Shown piece after piece: positions 1 to 8,730 of a stretch of DNA of 64,000 nt. The notes under the pieces are model-generated. The model saw only the letters and a list, made by a program, of their open reading frames with translations, was not told the DNA's origin and did not search any database. Each line of letters opens with the position of its first letter. Position 1 is the first letter of the stretch. This stretch comes from Roseovarius nubinhibens ISM (GTDB lineage: Bacteria; Pseudomonadota; Alphaproteobacteria; Rhodobacterales; Rhodobacteraceae): the NCBI RefSeq assembly GCF_000152625.1, contig NZ_CH724156.1:442966-506965 (forward strand). The letters are read 5' to 3'. Made by a program: the position numbers and the translations under genes.

Positions 1-413
1 CCATCGACCTCGCCCCGGATCTGAGCCTTGAGGATCTGCGCGCCCGGCTCGCCCGGCCGCGCGGCAAGCAGAGCCTTGCCAACCACCTGCGCCGCACGCT
101 GCGGCTCGACCCGGTGAAACAGGCGCTCTTGATGGAGTTTGCCCGCCCCCTGCCCGAGGATCTCGCGCCGCGGGTCAAGGCGCTGGCCGTGTCGCATGAC
201 GGCCCGCGCCCGATGGATGAGGCGATTTCCACCGCAGGCGGGCTGCGCTTTGACGCGCTCGACGAGGGTCTCATGCTGCGCGACCGGCCCGGCACATTTG
301 CCGCCGGCGAAATGCTCGACTGGGAGGCGCCGACGGGTGGCTATCTGCTCACCGCCTGTCTGGCGACCGGGCGCTGGGCCGGGGACGCCGCCGCGCGCTA
401 TCTGGCGGGCTGA
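1..413 (+). CDS. NAD(P)/FAD-dependent oxidoreductase, HI0933/BaiN-type flavoprotein (3' part only)
   Basis: Only the last 137 codons are inside the window; the reading frame is open from base 3 and ends with TGA at 411-413. The C-terminus carries the segment GGLRFDALDEGLMLRD followed by FAAGEMLDWEAPTGGYLL, which matches the terminal FAD-binding region of the HI0933/BaiN-like flavoproteins (the branch annotated as TIGR03862): an Asp/Glu-containing GE-D-x-x-APTGGYLL loop that contacts the flavin. The physiological substrate of this branch is not known, and the N-terminal Rossmann motif that would confirm FAD binding lies outside the window. Family assignment is firm; specific function is not. 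Confidence 0.8.
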   Translation, partial: IDLAPDLSLEDLRARLARPRGKQSLANHLRRTLRLDPVKQALLMEFARPLPEDLAPRVKALAVSHDGPRPMDEAISTAGGLRFDALDEGLMLRDRPGTFAAGEMLDWEAPTGGYLLTACLATGRWAGDAAARYLAG

Positions 414-428
414 GAGAGGCGCATCCAC

Positions 429-443
429 TGACAGAACCTGACA
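429..443. promoter_or_regulatory. Operator-like inverted repeat upstream of the GFA gene
   Basis: The 15-mer TGACAGAACCTGACA has half-site TGACAG, spacer AAC and second half-site CTGACA, one base from a perfect dyad. Thirteen consecutive bases (428-440) are identical to the perfect dyad TGACAGAACCTGTCA at 34850-34864, just upstream of the WYL regulator gene. It lies 47 nt upstream of the ATG at 490. I infer a binding site for that regulator; the sequence alone does not prove it. Confidence 0.5.
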
Positions 444-489
444 GGGGGTCTTGCTAGTCTGACCTCAGTCGCCTTTGAAAGGATGTCCC

Positions 490-915
490 ATGACCAGTAC
501 CGGTTCCTGCCTCTGTGGCAGCGTCACCTACCGCATCGACCACGCCCCGGAAACCGCCCATGCCTGCCACTGTGGCCACTGTCAGAAATGGTCGGGCGGG
601 GTCAATCTCTCGACCGAAGTGCCCGAGGCCGCCTTTCACATCACCGGCGGGGCGGAGCATCTCGGCACCTATAAATCCTCGGACTGGGCCGAGCGCTGTT
701 TTTGCAAAAACTGCGGCAGTTCGATCTTTTCGCGGATGACCGCCGAAGGTCCGCATCAGGGGCTGCATTACATCTGCATCGGCACGCTCGACAGCACGGA
801 GGGGCTGCGCCTTGGCGATGAAATCTTCATCGACCGCAAACCCGCCTGTTACGGGTTCGAGGGCACGCATAAACGGCTGACCGAGGCGGAGTTCTTTGCC
901 ATGGTCGGCGGCTGA
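490..915 (+). CDS. GFA family protein (glutathione-dependent formaldehyde-activating enzyme/CENP-V fold)
   Basis: 141 aa. The zinc-binding cysteines of the GFA/CENP-V fold are visible in order: CLCGSV near residue 7, CHCGHCQ near residue 30 and CFCKNCGSSIF near residue 75, the last being the hallmark. Members are small cytoplasmic carbon-sulphur lyase-like proteins; most, including this one, have no proven substrate. The start at 490 is preferred over the in-frame TTG at 475 because GAAAGGA (477-483) sits at Shine-Dalgarno distance from the ATG. An inverted repeat at 429-443 shared with the WYL regulator gene suggests control by that regulator. The downstream transglycosylase is convergent, so the gene is probably monocistronic. 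Confidence 0.88.
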   Translation: MTSTGSCLCGSVTYRIDHAPETAHACHCGHCQKWSGGVNLSTEVPEAAFHITGGAEHLGTYKSSDWAERCFCKNCGSSIFSRMTAEGPHQGLHYICIGTLDSTEGLRLGDEIFIDRKPACYGFEGTHKRLTEAEFFAMVGG

Positions 916-918
916 ACC

Positions 919-2934
919 TCAGTTTCCCTGACTTAGGCTGGGCGTCAGGCTGCGCCCGGCCAGCTCTTTGGAAAAGGGCTGTGGCAGCGGATCACGCCCC
1001 AGCCGGGCGCGGTAAATCGGCAGGCTCTCGGCCACCCGCTGCACATAGTTTCGGGTCTCGCGGAACGGGATATGTTCCACCCAGTCCACCACATCGACCT
1101 CTGGATCGCGCGGATCGCCAAGGGCCTCGATCCATTGATCGGCCCGATGCGGCCCCGCGTTGTAAGCGGCTGACACCAATAGGATATTGCCGTCGAACCG
1201 CTCGGCCATCTGGGCCAGATAGGACGCCCCGAGCTGCGCGTTATAGCGCCAGTCGTTGCGCACTTTTTCCGGGTCATAGGCGACGCCCGTGTCCCGCGCC
1301 ACATCGCGCGCGGTGCCGGGCATCACCTGCATCAGCCCCTCGGCCCCGGCATGGCTGCGCACCGAGAAATCGAACTCGCTCTCGCGCCGCGCAATGGCCA
1401 GCGCCATCTCCATATCGATGGGCAGATCCATCTCTTGCATCGGGTGCAGCGGGTAGTAGATCCCATTGGCGACCCGCCCTTCCGACGCCGCCGCCTTGCC
1501 CGCCATCACCTGCAGATGCGCGTCGCCCATCTCGTCGAGCGCCTGCCCCAGACGCGCCAGATCGTCCCGGCTCAGCCGCTCGGCCAGATCAGTCAGGAAC
1601 ATCTCGGCATACCAATCCTGCCCGTTTTTGGCCAATAGGACCCCGGCCTGATACGGCAGGCTCTTGGCGAACGCAGCCGCCCGCCCATCGCCCAGATCCT
1701 CGCGCCCGTTGAGATCCTCGGGCAGCGCCACACCGGCCTTTTCCGCCGCCAGCAGCCCGTAGAAACTCGTCGGATGCTCGGCCCCCGCCTCATAGGACAC
1801 CTGTGCCGCCTCCGGATCGCCCAGCGCCTCCTGCGCCCGGCCCAGCCAATAGCCCGCCCGGCCCCGCGAGATCGGCGAATTGACCGCCGCGCTCAGCCGC
1901 TGAAAATGATCCCGCGCCAGTTCCGCATCATCGAGAAACCGCAGCGCCAGATAGCCCGAGAGAAATTCGAGATCGGCGTAATCGCCGCCCTCCTCCAGCC
2001 CATGCACCGAGGCCAGCGCATAGGCCGTGTCATACTTGCCCTCGCGCATCATCCGACGCGCCAGCGCCCGCCGCCAGCTCGCCCAGCGGTCAGGGATTCC
2101 AAGCCCCTTGTCGCTATGGCTCTGCGCCACGGTGAGGGCCATCGCCTCTTCGGTCTTGCCCATGTCGAGCAGCCGCTCGAACCGCCGGTAGGACAAGAGA
2201 GGATCGTCCTGCAACTCTTTGGGAAGGTCCGATATTCCCGCCGACGGATCACCGCCGTTCTTGATCTTGTCGCGCAGCGCCGAGAGCTTTTGCTGCGCCT
2301 CCGACACCAGGGGCCGCATGAGCGCCACATCCTTGAGCCCGCGCCATTCCGCCATGTCGAGCCGCGCGGCGTGATGATCGGCCAGAAACGGGCCGTGCTC
2401 GGCCAGGAAAAGATCATGCTCGGCCGTGCTCAGATCAAGCGTCCGCCACGCCAGCACGATCCCCGCCTCGGCATCGCCCTGCTTGCCCGCCGCCATCTGC
2501 GCCCGCGCGAGGCGCAGCACACCGCCCCCGGTCTGCGGGCTGCGGCTCTCGAAAAGCGCCAGCACCTCGGCATCGCTCGCCTCTTCAAACACCGGCTCGC
2601 TTTTCTCCACCAGCCGGTCGAGACCCGGGAAATCGCCATGGCTGTCCAGAAAGGCCAGCACCTCTTGCGGGCTGCCATGACCTGCGCGCAGCCGCATCCA
2701 GTCGATGATCGCAGGCCCCGCCGGGCCGCTCCGCTCGGCCAGCCCGCGCGCCCAGATCCAGCGCCCGTCCTGCGCCGCCAAGAGCGCCGAGGTCAGTGGC
2801 CGCGGCGGCAGGTCGCGCAGACCCTCCGCCGCCCAGCCCGGCGTCGCCCACGGGCCAACCCCGGCCCCGAGCCCAACCCCGAACCCGGCCCCCAGAAGGA
2901 AAACAATGGCCATTCCGCGTTTCACAGCTTGCAT
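919..2934 (-). CDS. slt: Soluble lytic murein transglycosylase (Slt-type, GH23)
   Basis: 671 aa from the ATG at 2934. A hydrophobic export signal ends near PGWAAEG, followed by a long alpha-helical superhelix region with TPR-like character (residues about 60-480) and a C-terminal SLT domain. The domain shows the catalytic glutamate in ARRESEFD, then GAEGLMQVMPGTA and SAAYNAGPHRADQW, the standard GH23 motifs. It cleaves the MurNAc-GlcNAc bond in the periplasm with 1,6-anhydro product formation. The start is uncertain: GTG at 2949, ATG at 2934 and ATG at 2913 all precede the signal peptide. It is divergent from dapA, and a second, unrelated transglycosylase lies at 32617-33999. Confidence 0.9.
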   Translation of the reverse strand: MQAVKRGMAIVFLLGAGFGVGLGAGVGPWATPGWAAEGLRDLPPRPLTSALLAAQDGRWIWARGLAERSGPAGPAIIDWMRLRAGHGSPQEVLAFLDSHGDFPGLDRLVEKSEPVFEEASDAEVLALFESRSPQTGGGVLRLARAQMAAGKQGDAEAGIVLAWRTLDLSTAEHDLFLAEHGPFLADHHAARLDMAEWRGLKDVALMRPLVSEAQQKLSALRDKIKNGGDPSAGISDLPKELQDDPLLSYRRFERLLDMGKTEEAMALTVAQSHSDKGLGIPDRWASWRRALARRMMREGKYDTAYALASVHGLEEGGDYADLEFLSGYLALRFLDDAELARDHFQRLSAAVNSPISRGRAGYWLGRAQEALGDPEAAQVSYEAGAEHPTSFYGLLAAEKAGVALPEDLNGREDLGDGRAAAFAKSLPYQAGVLLAKNGQDWYAEMFLTDLAERLSRDDLARLGQALDEMGDAHLQVMAGKAAASEGRVANGIYYPLHPMQEMDLPIDMEMALAIARRESEFDFSVRSHAGAEGLMQVMPGTARDVARDTGVAYDPEKVRNDWRYNAQLGASYLAQMAERFDGNILLVSAAYNAGPHRADQWIEALGDPRDPEVDVVDWVEHIPFRETRNYVQRVAESLPIYRARLGRDPLPQPFSKELAGRSLTPSLSQGN

Positions 2935-3081
2935 TTCACCGTCCGTCACATAATAGACAGGCCCAGCCTATGTATGCGGCCAAACCCCGTCCAATGACAT
3001 TCGGTCATGATGGGCATGATCCCGCTGAGGCCTTCATTTTACGGGCCATCCGCCCGCCATGACAAAAGAAAGGAGCGTGTC

Positions 3082-3957
3082 ATGCTTAAAGGTTCACTAC
3101 CTGCCCTGGTCACGCCGTTCAAGAACGGCGCGCTGGATGTTGACACGCTCAAACACCTTGTCGAGTGGCACATCAACCAAGGCAGCCACGGTCTTGTTCC
3201 CGTCGGCACCACCGGCGAGAGCCCGACGCTCAGCCATGAAGAGCATGAAGCCGTGGTCGAGATCGTGGTCAAGGCCGTCAATGGCCGCATTCCCGTGGTC
3301 GCCGGTGCCGGCAGCAACAACACCGCGGAATCGCTGCGCTTCATGGAGCATGCCAAGAAGGTCGGCGCCGATGCCGCCCTCGTGGTCACGCCCTATTACA
3401 ACAAGCCGACCCAGCGCGGCCTCATCGCGCATTTCAAGACGCTGCATGATGCCTGCGACCTGCCGATCGTAATCTACAACATCCCCGGTCGCTCGGTCGT
3501 CGACATGCTCCCCGCCACCATGGGCGAGCTGGCGAAACTGCCGCGCATCATCGGCGTCAAGGACGCGACCGGCGATCTCGCCCGCGTCTGCCAACAGCGC
3601 ATCACCTGCGGCACCGACTTCCTGCAGATCTCGGGCGAAGACGCCACCGCACACGGGTTCAACGCCCAGGGCGGCGTCGGCTGTATCTCGGTCACCGCCA
3701 ATGTCGCGCCGAAACTCTGCGCCGAGCTGCAAGAGGCGACGCTGCGCGGCGATTACGCCGAGGCGCTCAAGATCCAGGACCGGCTCATGCCGCTGCATCA
3801 GGCGATCTTTACCGAGCCGGGGCTTGTCGGTGTCAAATACGCCATGTCGCGGCTTGACCTGTGCAGCGCCGAGGTCCGCCCGCCGCTCACCCCGCTGCTG
3901 GACGAGACCAAAGCCCTCGTCGACGCGGGCCTGCGCCACGCCGGGCTGCTCAACTGA
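3082..3957 (+). CDS. dapA: 4-hydroxy-tetrahydrodipicolinate synthase
   Basis: 291 aa, the usual length. It condenses pyruvate with aspartate semialdehyde in the first committed step to lysine and diaminopimelate. Visible are GTTGESPTL (residues 42-50, pyruvate pocket), the active-site tyrosine in VIYNIPGR (Y132) and the Schiff-base lysine in GVKDATGD (K160). The start is the ATG at 3082 because AAGGAG (3070-3075) lies just upstream; the open frame extends further 5' without a ribosome site. A rho-independent terminator follows at 3996-4024. In related genomes smpB tends to follow dapA; here an unrelated AT-rich orphan gene follows, suggesting an insertion. asd, supplying its substrate, is at 16127-17149. 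Confidence 0.97.
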   Translation: MLKGSLPALVTPFKNGALDVDTLKHLVEWHINQGSHGLVPVGTTGESPTLSHEEHEAVVEIVVKAVNGRIPVVAGAGSNNTAESLRFMEHAKKVGADAALVVTPYYNKPTQRGLIAHFKTLHDACDLPIVIYNIPGRSVVDMLPATMGELAKLPRIIGVKDATGDLARVCQQRITCGTDFLQISGEDATAHGFNAQGGVGCISVTANVAPKLCAELQEATLRGDYAEALKIQDRLMPLHQAIFTEPGLVGVKYAMSRLDLCSAEVRPPLTPLLDETKALVDAGLRHAGLLN

Positions 3958-3995
3958 GCGCCAGGCTTGGATAAAAGTCAGACAGATCGAATGAG

Positions 3996-4024
3996 AAAGC
4001 CCCGCCCCCGCGCGGGGCTTTCGC
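3996..4024 (+). terminator. Rho-independent terminator of dapA
   Basis: Stem AAAGCCCCG (3996-4004) pairs with CGGGGCTTT (4013-4021), loop CCCCCGCG, ending in the T-rich strand of the stem and TCGCGTTGTT. It lies about 40 nt after the dapA stop. Confidence 0.8.
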
Positions 4025-4143
4025 GTTGTTGGGAGCAAAGGAACCCTGATGAATTTGGGTGTAACCACTCGCGAGTGAGAAACTGAGGTGTCCCGAGATT
4101 CAATCCCGGAGCCAAGTCACACTGTCACGAGAGGGAGCCTTCG

Positions 4144-4929
4144 ATGTTTACATACGATTTCGATCACCCAGAAGAATATGTGGGCCGTTTTCAGCCCATT
4201 TTGGAACCGGTGGCGCGAGAGATCCTCCGCGAAATGTATGAGCAGTCTTCTTGGGATAGCTCCGATTCAGACCATCGTTACTTAACCAATAGACCGCCCT
4301 CGCCAGTGACAGACCATGTCCCGCGTGAGATAGAGAGCGATTTCGCGAAATGTCACCTCAGGGCATTCCATGCGACCCGCCTGTTGGATCAAGATACGAT
4401 ATGGCGAGAGGGACTTCGTGCCCTCAATCCCAATGATCAAATCGAGCGCGTTCGAAAGGCTTTCAGTAGCCTGCCGAGCAACGAATATACTGAGCGACTT
4501 CTCACGAAGCTTGCGACATGGAATGAAGAAAACGACCGAACGGGAGTCACAACTCGAGAGAAACTTTGCTTTGTGTCACCCCATCGCGTGGGGCTTCATG
4601 ACGGCGGATGCGACATCTTCTTCAAACTCTTCGGCGGCGAGTTCATTCAACGGGTGTTGGGTAGAACAGTTAAAGATACCGACATCCCAATCAATGAGCC
4701 AGGAAGCCCAGCTGTCGTGGTGGTGAAGATACCCGCCACATCGTGCCTACATGGTTCAAATAAGGTTTTGTGGGACACTATGAACAGCCTTGGCCATTCC
4801 CTCCCGGAAACGTCCGGATCGGTTGGGGATGTCTGTATCCCTTGGGGTATCCCTCCGGAATGTATCGAGAGAATTTGTGACCGACACGACCCCTACCTTG
4901 CCGCCGTTGAGCCCGTCAAAGCACCGTAA
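4144..4929 (+). CDS. Orphan protein, possible ADP-ribosyltransferase-like fold
   Basis: 261 aa, not recognised as a named family. The ATG at 4144 has a good GAGGGAG site at 4131-4137. Base composition is clearly more AT-rich than its neighbours, with codons such as ATA, AGA and TTA that they avoid, so recent acquisition is likely. Features: FHATRLLD (residues 75-82), a GGCDIFFKLFGGE segment (154-166) and a C-terminal VCIPWGIPPECIERI (230-244). An His-x-[ST] near the first strand and a late '[IV]-P-x-x-I-P-P-E-x-I' element are seen in several ADP-ribosyltransferase-like families, so a toxin or effector transferase is possible, but I cannot identify a convincing catalytic glutamate. It has no partner gene; the next gene is convergent. 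Confidence 0.55.
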   Translation: MFTYDFDHPEEYVGRFQPILEPVAREILREMYEQSSWDSSDSDHRYLTNRPPSPVTDHVPREIESDFAKCHLRAFHATRLLDQDTIWREGLRALNPNDQIERVRKAFSSLPSNEYTERLLTKLATWNEENDRTGVTTREKLCFVSPHRVGLHDGGCDIFFKLFGGEFIQRVLGRTVKDTDIPINEPGSPAVVVVKIPATSCLHGSNKVLWDTMNSLGHSLPETSGSVGDVCIPWGIPPECIERICDRHDPYLAAVEPVKAP

Positions 4930-4937
4930 CAGCCGCC

Positions 4938-5633
4938 TCAATCCATCCGCCGCACCATGAGCTGATTGCCCTCGCGCCGGGTCTCGAGCACCTTGATCGC
5001 CGCGATCAGGTCGCTGAGCTTCTTATGCCCATAGCTGCGCGTGTCGAAATCTGGATTGGCCGTGGTGATCTGTTGGCCCAGACGCCCCAGCGCGTACCAA
5101 TCGCCATCCTGATCGATGCTGTCCATCGCCTTGAAGAGCAGGTCGCGCGCCTCGGTGAGCTTGGTCGCCGGGGCGCGGCTCTCGGTCTCGGGCGCGCCGC
5201 CGAGATTCTCGAGATAGATGAACCGCTTGCAGGCCTTGCGAAACGCCTCGGGCGTCTTGCGCGCGCCGATGCCGAACACCTCGAGCCCCTGTTCGCGCAA
5301 GCGGCTGGCGAGCCGGGTGAAATCGCTGTCCGACGACACCAGAACGAACCCGTCGAACCGGCCCGTATGCATCAAATCCATCGCGTCGATCACCAGCGCG
5401 ATGTCGCTGGCGTTCTTGCCCACGGTATTGGCCGGCGAATGATGCGGCACGAGGCCAAACTCGGCCTGCACCCGGTTCCAGCCATTCATCTGCTGGGACG
5501 AGAAATCCCCATAGCAGCGCCGCACCGACGCCTCGCCGATCGAGGCGATCTCGTCAAAGATGGCTTGCGTCCATTTCGGCGATGTATTGTCGGCATCGAT
5601 CAGAACCGCCAAGAGCGGCGTTTGTTCGGGCAT
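4938..5633 (-). CDS. NYN domain protein with C-terminal OST-HTH/LOTUS domain (LabA/MARF1-like)
   Basis: 231 aa from the ATG at 5633, with AGGAGAGAG just upstream; longer in-frame starts lack a ribosome site. The N-terminal half is a PIN-like NYN RNase domain of the LabA type: LAVLIDADNTSP (first acidic cluster), KNASDIALVIDAMDLM and VLVSSDSDFTRLASRLREQG supply the conserved aspartates. The C-terminal part (about residues 160-225: ARDLLFKAMDSI to YGHKKLSDLI) matches the OST-HTH/LOTUS RNA-binding domain. This pairing is common in proteobacteria; RNA turnover is the expected role, but no substrate is known. Monocistronic between a convergent orphan gene and the GST gene. Confidence 0.85.
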   Translation of the reverse strand: MPEQTPLLAVLIDADNTSPKWTQAIFDEIASIGEASVRRCYGDFSSQQMNGWNRVQAEFGLVPHHSPANTVGKNASDIALVIDAMDLMHTGRFDGFVLVSSDSDFTRLASRLREQGLEVFGIGARKTPEAFRKACKRFIYLENLGGAPETESRAPATKLTEARDLLFKAMDSIDQDGDWYALGRLGQQITTANPDFDTRSYGHKKLSDLIAAIKVLETRREGNQLMVRRMD

Positions 5634-5744
5634 GTCTCTCTCCTGTGAGGCGCCCTCCTGTGAGGCGTCTGCCCCCACACATAGCACAAAGGCCGCCCCT
5701 TCCCAGAGGCGGCCTTGGCCAATCGCGCGAATTGCCGAAAAAGA

Positions 5745-6617
5745 TCAGGCGTCTTCGCCGATCTTGTCCTGCGTCTGCGTCTCGAAATCCGAGGCGGCGT
5801 GCCGCTCCCAGAGCTGCTCTTCGGGCTCGCCCCAGAACCGGTTGACCTTGCGCCCGCGCTGCACGGCGGGGCGGTTTTCGATCTCATTGGCCCAGCGCTG
5901 CACATGCTCATACTCATGCAGGCTGAGGAAGGTCGCCGCATCGCCATATTGACGGCCGAGCGCCAGATTGCCGTACCAGGGCCAGATCGCCATATCGGCA
6001 ATCGTATAGTCCTCGCCCGCGATGAACCGCCGCTCGGCGAGCTGCCGGTCGAGCACATCGAGCTGGCGTTTGACCTCCATCGCGAAACGGTCGATCGGAT
6101 ATTGCCATTTCTCCGGCGCGTAATGGTAGAAATGCCCGAACCCACCGCCGAGATAGGGCGCGCTGCCCATCTGCCACATGAGCCAGTTCATCACCTCGGT
6201 GCGCCCGGCCCCGGATGTGGGCAGGAAGGCGCCGAATTTCTCGGCCAGATGCAGCAGGATCGAAGCGCTTTCAAACACCCGCACCGGTTCCGCGCCGCTG
6301 CGGTCGATCAGCGCCGGGATCTTCGAGTTGGGATTGACCTCGACAAAGCCGCTGCCGAACTGATCGCCATCGCCGATGCGAATGGGCCAGGCGTCATATT
6401 CCGCGTCATGCCCCGCATCGAGAAGCTCTTCGAACATCGTGGTGACCTTGACCCCATTGGGCGTCGCCATGGAATAGAGCTGAAACGGATGCTTGCCCTC
6501 GGGCAGCGCCTTGTCATGGGTCGGCCCGGCAATCGGCCGGTTGGTCGAGGCGAAGGTGCCGCCATTCTCACTCTCCCAGGTCCAGACCTTCGGGGGGGTA
6601 TAGCTGTCGTCGCTCAT
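5745..6617 (-). CDS. yghU: Glutathione S-transferase family protein, YghU type (disulfide-bond reductase)
   Basis: 290 aa, matching the Nu-class GST YghU/YfcG group, which is longer than classical GSTs. The thioredoxin-like N-terminal domain contains FQLYSMATPNGVKVTTM, where the Thr/Asn around TPNG replace the usual Ser/Tyr and bind GSH or glutathione disulfide. NSKIPALIDRSG and VFESASILLHLAEKFG are the cis-Pro and Ser-Ala GSH-gamma-glutamyl contacts. The C-terminal helical domain includes YTIADMAIWPWYGN. Likely a cytoplasmic GSSG/disulfide reductase. The ATG at 6617 with GAGGA upstream is preferred over the overlapping GTG at 6620. It stands next to the GSH-dependent formaldehyde dehydrogenase on the same strand, 160 nt apart. 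Confidence 0.9.
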   Translation of the reverse strand: MSDDSYTPPKVWTWESENGGTFASTNRPIAGPTHDKALPEGKHPFQLYSMATPNGVKVTTMFEELLDAGHDAEYDAWPIRIGDGDQFGSGFVEVNPNSKIPALIDRSGAEPVRVFESASILLHLAEKFGAFLPTSGAGRTEVMNWLMWQMGSAPYLGGGFGHFYHYAPEKWQYPIDRFAMEVKRQLDVLDRQLAERRFIAGEDYTIADMAIWPWYGNLALGRQYGDAATFLSLHEYEHVQRWANEIENRPAVQRGRKVNRFWGEPEEQLWERHAASDFETQTQDKIGEDA

Positions 6618-6778
6618 CACAGATGTCCTCTTGTTGCGCAGGCCCCGGCACCTTTGGCCGAGGCGTTGCTGTTAACCTAGCCACTCCACGCGAGGCTGCA
6701 ACAGCAAGGGCCGCACAATCGCTGTGCGGCCCCCCAAATTCTCGTGATCACGCCGATCAGGCGCGCGCATGATCGCGA

Positions 6779-7891
6779 TCAGTAGATCACCACCGAACGG
6801 ATGCTCTCACCCGAATGCATGAGCTCAAACCCCTTGTTGATGTCGTCGAGCGGCATCGTGTGGGTGATCATCGGATCGATCTCGATCTTGCCGTCCATGT
6901 ACCAATCGACGATCTTCGGCACATCGGTGCGCCCGCGCGCCCCGCCAAAGGCCGTGCCCTTCCAGACCCGCCCGGTGACGAGCTGGAACGGACGGGTCGA
7001 AATCTCGGCCCCCGCAGGTGCGACACCGATGACGATGCTCTCGCCCCAGCCCTTATGCGCCGCCTCGAGCGCGGTGCGCATGACCTGCACATTGCCGGTC
7101 GCGTCAAAGGTGTAATCCGCGCCACCACCGGTGAGCTCGACCAGATGCCCCACGAGATCGCCCTTGACCTTGGACGGGTTGACGAAATCGGTCATGCCGA
7201 ATTTCTTGGCCATCACCGCCTTGTCATCATTGAGATCGACGCCGACGATCTGATCGGCCCCGGCCAGACGCAGGCCCTGGATCACGTTGAGACCGATACC
7301 GCCGAGACCAAAGACAATGGCGCGGCTGCCGATCTCGGCCTTGGCGGTGTTGATCACCGCACCGATGCCGGTGGTGACGCCGCAGCCGATATAGCAGACC
7401 TTGTCAAACGGCGCGTCCTTGCGGATCTTGGCGAGCGCGATTTCCGGCAGGACCGTGTGGTTCGAAAAGGTCGAACAGCCCATGTAATGCAGGATCGGCG
7501 TCCCATCGAGCATCGAGAACCGGCTGGTGCCATCGGGCATGACGCCCTTGCCTTGGGTCTCGCGGATCGACTGGCAGAGGTTGGTCTTGGGGTTGAGGCA
7601 ATATTCGCACTGGCGGCACTCGGGCGTATAGAGCGGGATCACGTGATCGCCGGGCTCAAGGCTCGTCACCCCCGGCCCCACTTCGAGAACCACGCCCGCG
7701 CCCTCATGGCCGAGGATCGCCGGGAACGCGCCTTCGGGGTCGGCCCCCGAGAGGGTGAAATCATCGGTGTGACACAGGCCCGTGGCCTTGATCTCCACCA
7801 GAACCTCACCCGCTTTCGGGCCTTCGAGGTTCACTTCCATGATCTCCATGGGCTTGCCGGCCTCGACGGCCACCGCGGCTCTGGTACGCAT
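6779..7891 (-). CDS. frmA: S-(hydroxymethyl)glutathione dehydrogenase / class III alcohol dehydrogenase
   Basis: 370 aa zinc-dependent MDR enzyme oxidising S-hydroxymethylglutathione (formaldehyde detoxification) and reducing S-nitrosoglutathione. Seen: catalytic zinc ligands in ATGLCHTDD and GHEGAGVV; the structural-zinc cysteines in [17 protein letters not shown]; the NAD Rossmann motif [12 protein letters not shown]; and the C-terminal [10 protein letters not shown] typical of class III enzymes. The ATG at 7891 has AGGAGG upstream; the frame remains open further 5' without an initiator context. The usual partner S-formylglutathione hydrolase is not adjacent. Known as adhI in Rhodobacter. 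Confidence 0.95.
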   Translation of the reverse strand: MRTRAAVAVEAGKPMEIMEVNLEGPKAGEVLVEIKATGLCHTDDFTLSGADPEGAFPAILGHEGAGVVLEVGPGVTSLEPGDHVIPLYTPECRQCEYCLNPKTNLCQSIRETQGKGVMPDGTSRFSMLDGTPILHYMGCSTFSNHTVLPEIALAKIRKDAPFDKVCYIGCGVTTGIGAVINTAKAEIGSRAIVFGLGGIGLNVIQGLRLAGADQIVGVDLNDDKAVMAKKFGMTDFVNPSKVKGDLVGHLVELTGGGADYTFDATGNVQVMRTALEAAHKGWGESIVIGVAPAGAEISTRPFQLVTGRVWKGTAFGGARGRTDVPKIVDWYMDGKIEIDPMITHTMPLDDINKGFELMHSGESIRSVVIY

Positions 7892-8020
7892 CCTCAATCC
7901 TCCTGAAATTCGATTTGGCCGGACATTGGGCGAAAGATCGCAGCTTTTCAACACGCGATACCCGCCCCGCTTGCAAATCGCCGCTTGCCGGTCGAAACCT
8001 GTCGCAAACAGGAGATTTTC

Positions 8021-8296
8021 ATGCGCCCCTTTATCCTCGCCCTGCCCGCCGCCGCCCTGCTGGCCGCCTGCAACCCCGAATCTGAAAGCCCTGCCATGCC
8101 CTCCGAGGACGCCTGCGGCGCCGCCGCCCTGCAACATCTCGTGGGCCAGGATCACACATCCCATGATTTCTCCAAAGAGGCCAAGGCCCTGCGCATCATC
8201 CCGCCCAACAGCGCGGTGACGATGGATCACCGGCCCGACCGGCTCAATGTCGATATCGACGATCAGGGGACGGTCACCCGGATCTGGTGCGGCTGA
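8021..8296 (+). CDS. I78-family peptidase inhibitor, lipoprotein
   Basis: 91 aa. The start at 8021 is set by CAGGAG (8009-8014). The N-terminus is a lipoprotein signal, [17 protein letters not shown], with lipobox LAAC, so the protein is expected to be membrane-anchored in the periplasm. The mature part carries [14 protein letters not shown] near its beginning and the tail [20 protein letters not shown] then GTVTRIWCG, which is the I78 inhibitor signature (Asp-rich loop and terminal R-I-x-C-G). Family members inhibit serine proteases in a few characterised cases; the target here is unknown. It is divergent from frmA, with 129 nt between starts. Confidence 0.88.
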   Translation: MRPFILALPAAALLAACNPESESPAMPSEDACGAAALQHLVGQDHTSHDFSKEAKALRIIPPNSAVTMDHRPDRLNVDIDDQGTVTRIWCG

Positions 8297-8381
8297 GCCG
8301 AGACAACACGCGCCCCGGAAACCTCACATAGACCGGGGCGATTTTGCTTGCCAACCCCGCATTTCACGGCAAACTTGTGCC

Positions 8382-8726
8382 ATGAATGTCCAGAGCTCCT
8401 CTGCCTTCACCGGGTCTGGTGGCGATGCCCAGGTGGCTTTCCACCGCACCGAGCTGTCAGTCATCCTGTCGCTCTACGGGCGCATGGTCGCGGCGGGCGA
8501 ATGGCGCGATTACGGCATCTCGAGCCTGCGCGACGTGGCCATTTTCTCGGTCTTTCGCCGCACCGCCGAAACCCCGCTCTACCAGATCGAAAAACGCCCC
8601 AAGCTGCGCGGCCGTCAGGGCCAGTATGCGGTGATCGGCATGGATGGGCGCATCCTCAAACGCGGCGCCGATCTGCGCACCGTCTTGCGCGTGCTGGAAC
8701 GCAAGCTCATCCGCGCGGTCGAGTGA
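8382..8726 (+). CDS. DUF2794 domain-containing protein
   Basis: 114 aa cytoplasmic protein. The segment VAFHRTELSVILSLYGRMVAAGEWRDY followed by YQIEKRPKLRGRQGQYAVIG matches the alphaproteobacterial family DUF2794, of unknown function. The start at ATG 8382 is the first methionine consistent with the conserved length, but no strong Shine-Dalgarno is visible in front. The methyltransferase gene begins 4 nt after its stop, so the two are probably co-transcribed. Confidence 0.88.
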   Translation: MNVQSSSAFTGSGGDAQVAFHRTELSVILSLYGRMVAAGEWRDYGISSLRDVAIFSVFRRTAETPLYQIEKRPKLRGRQGQYAVIGMDGRILKRGADLRTVLRVLERKLIRAVE

Positions 8727-8730
8727 TCCG

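Noticed and set aside
4066..4077. Perfect 12-bp palindrome CACTCGCGAGTG
   Set aside because: Only one copy was seen and no gene context supports an operator; noted within the finding on the orphan gene but not called as a feature.
4085..4115. Possible tRNA or tmRNA 3' remnant (TCCCGAGATTCAATCCCGGA)
   Set aside because: It resembles a T-arm, but stem pairing is imperfect and no acceptor, D-arm or anticodon arm can be found; no tmRNA tag sequence is nearby.
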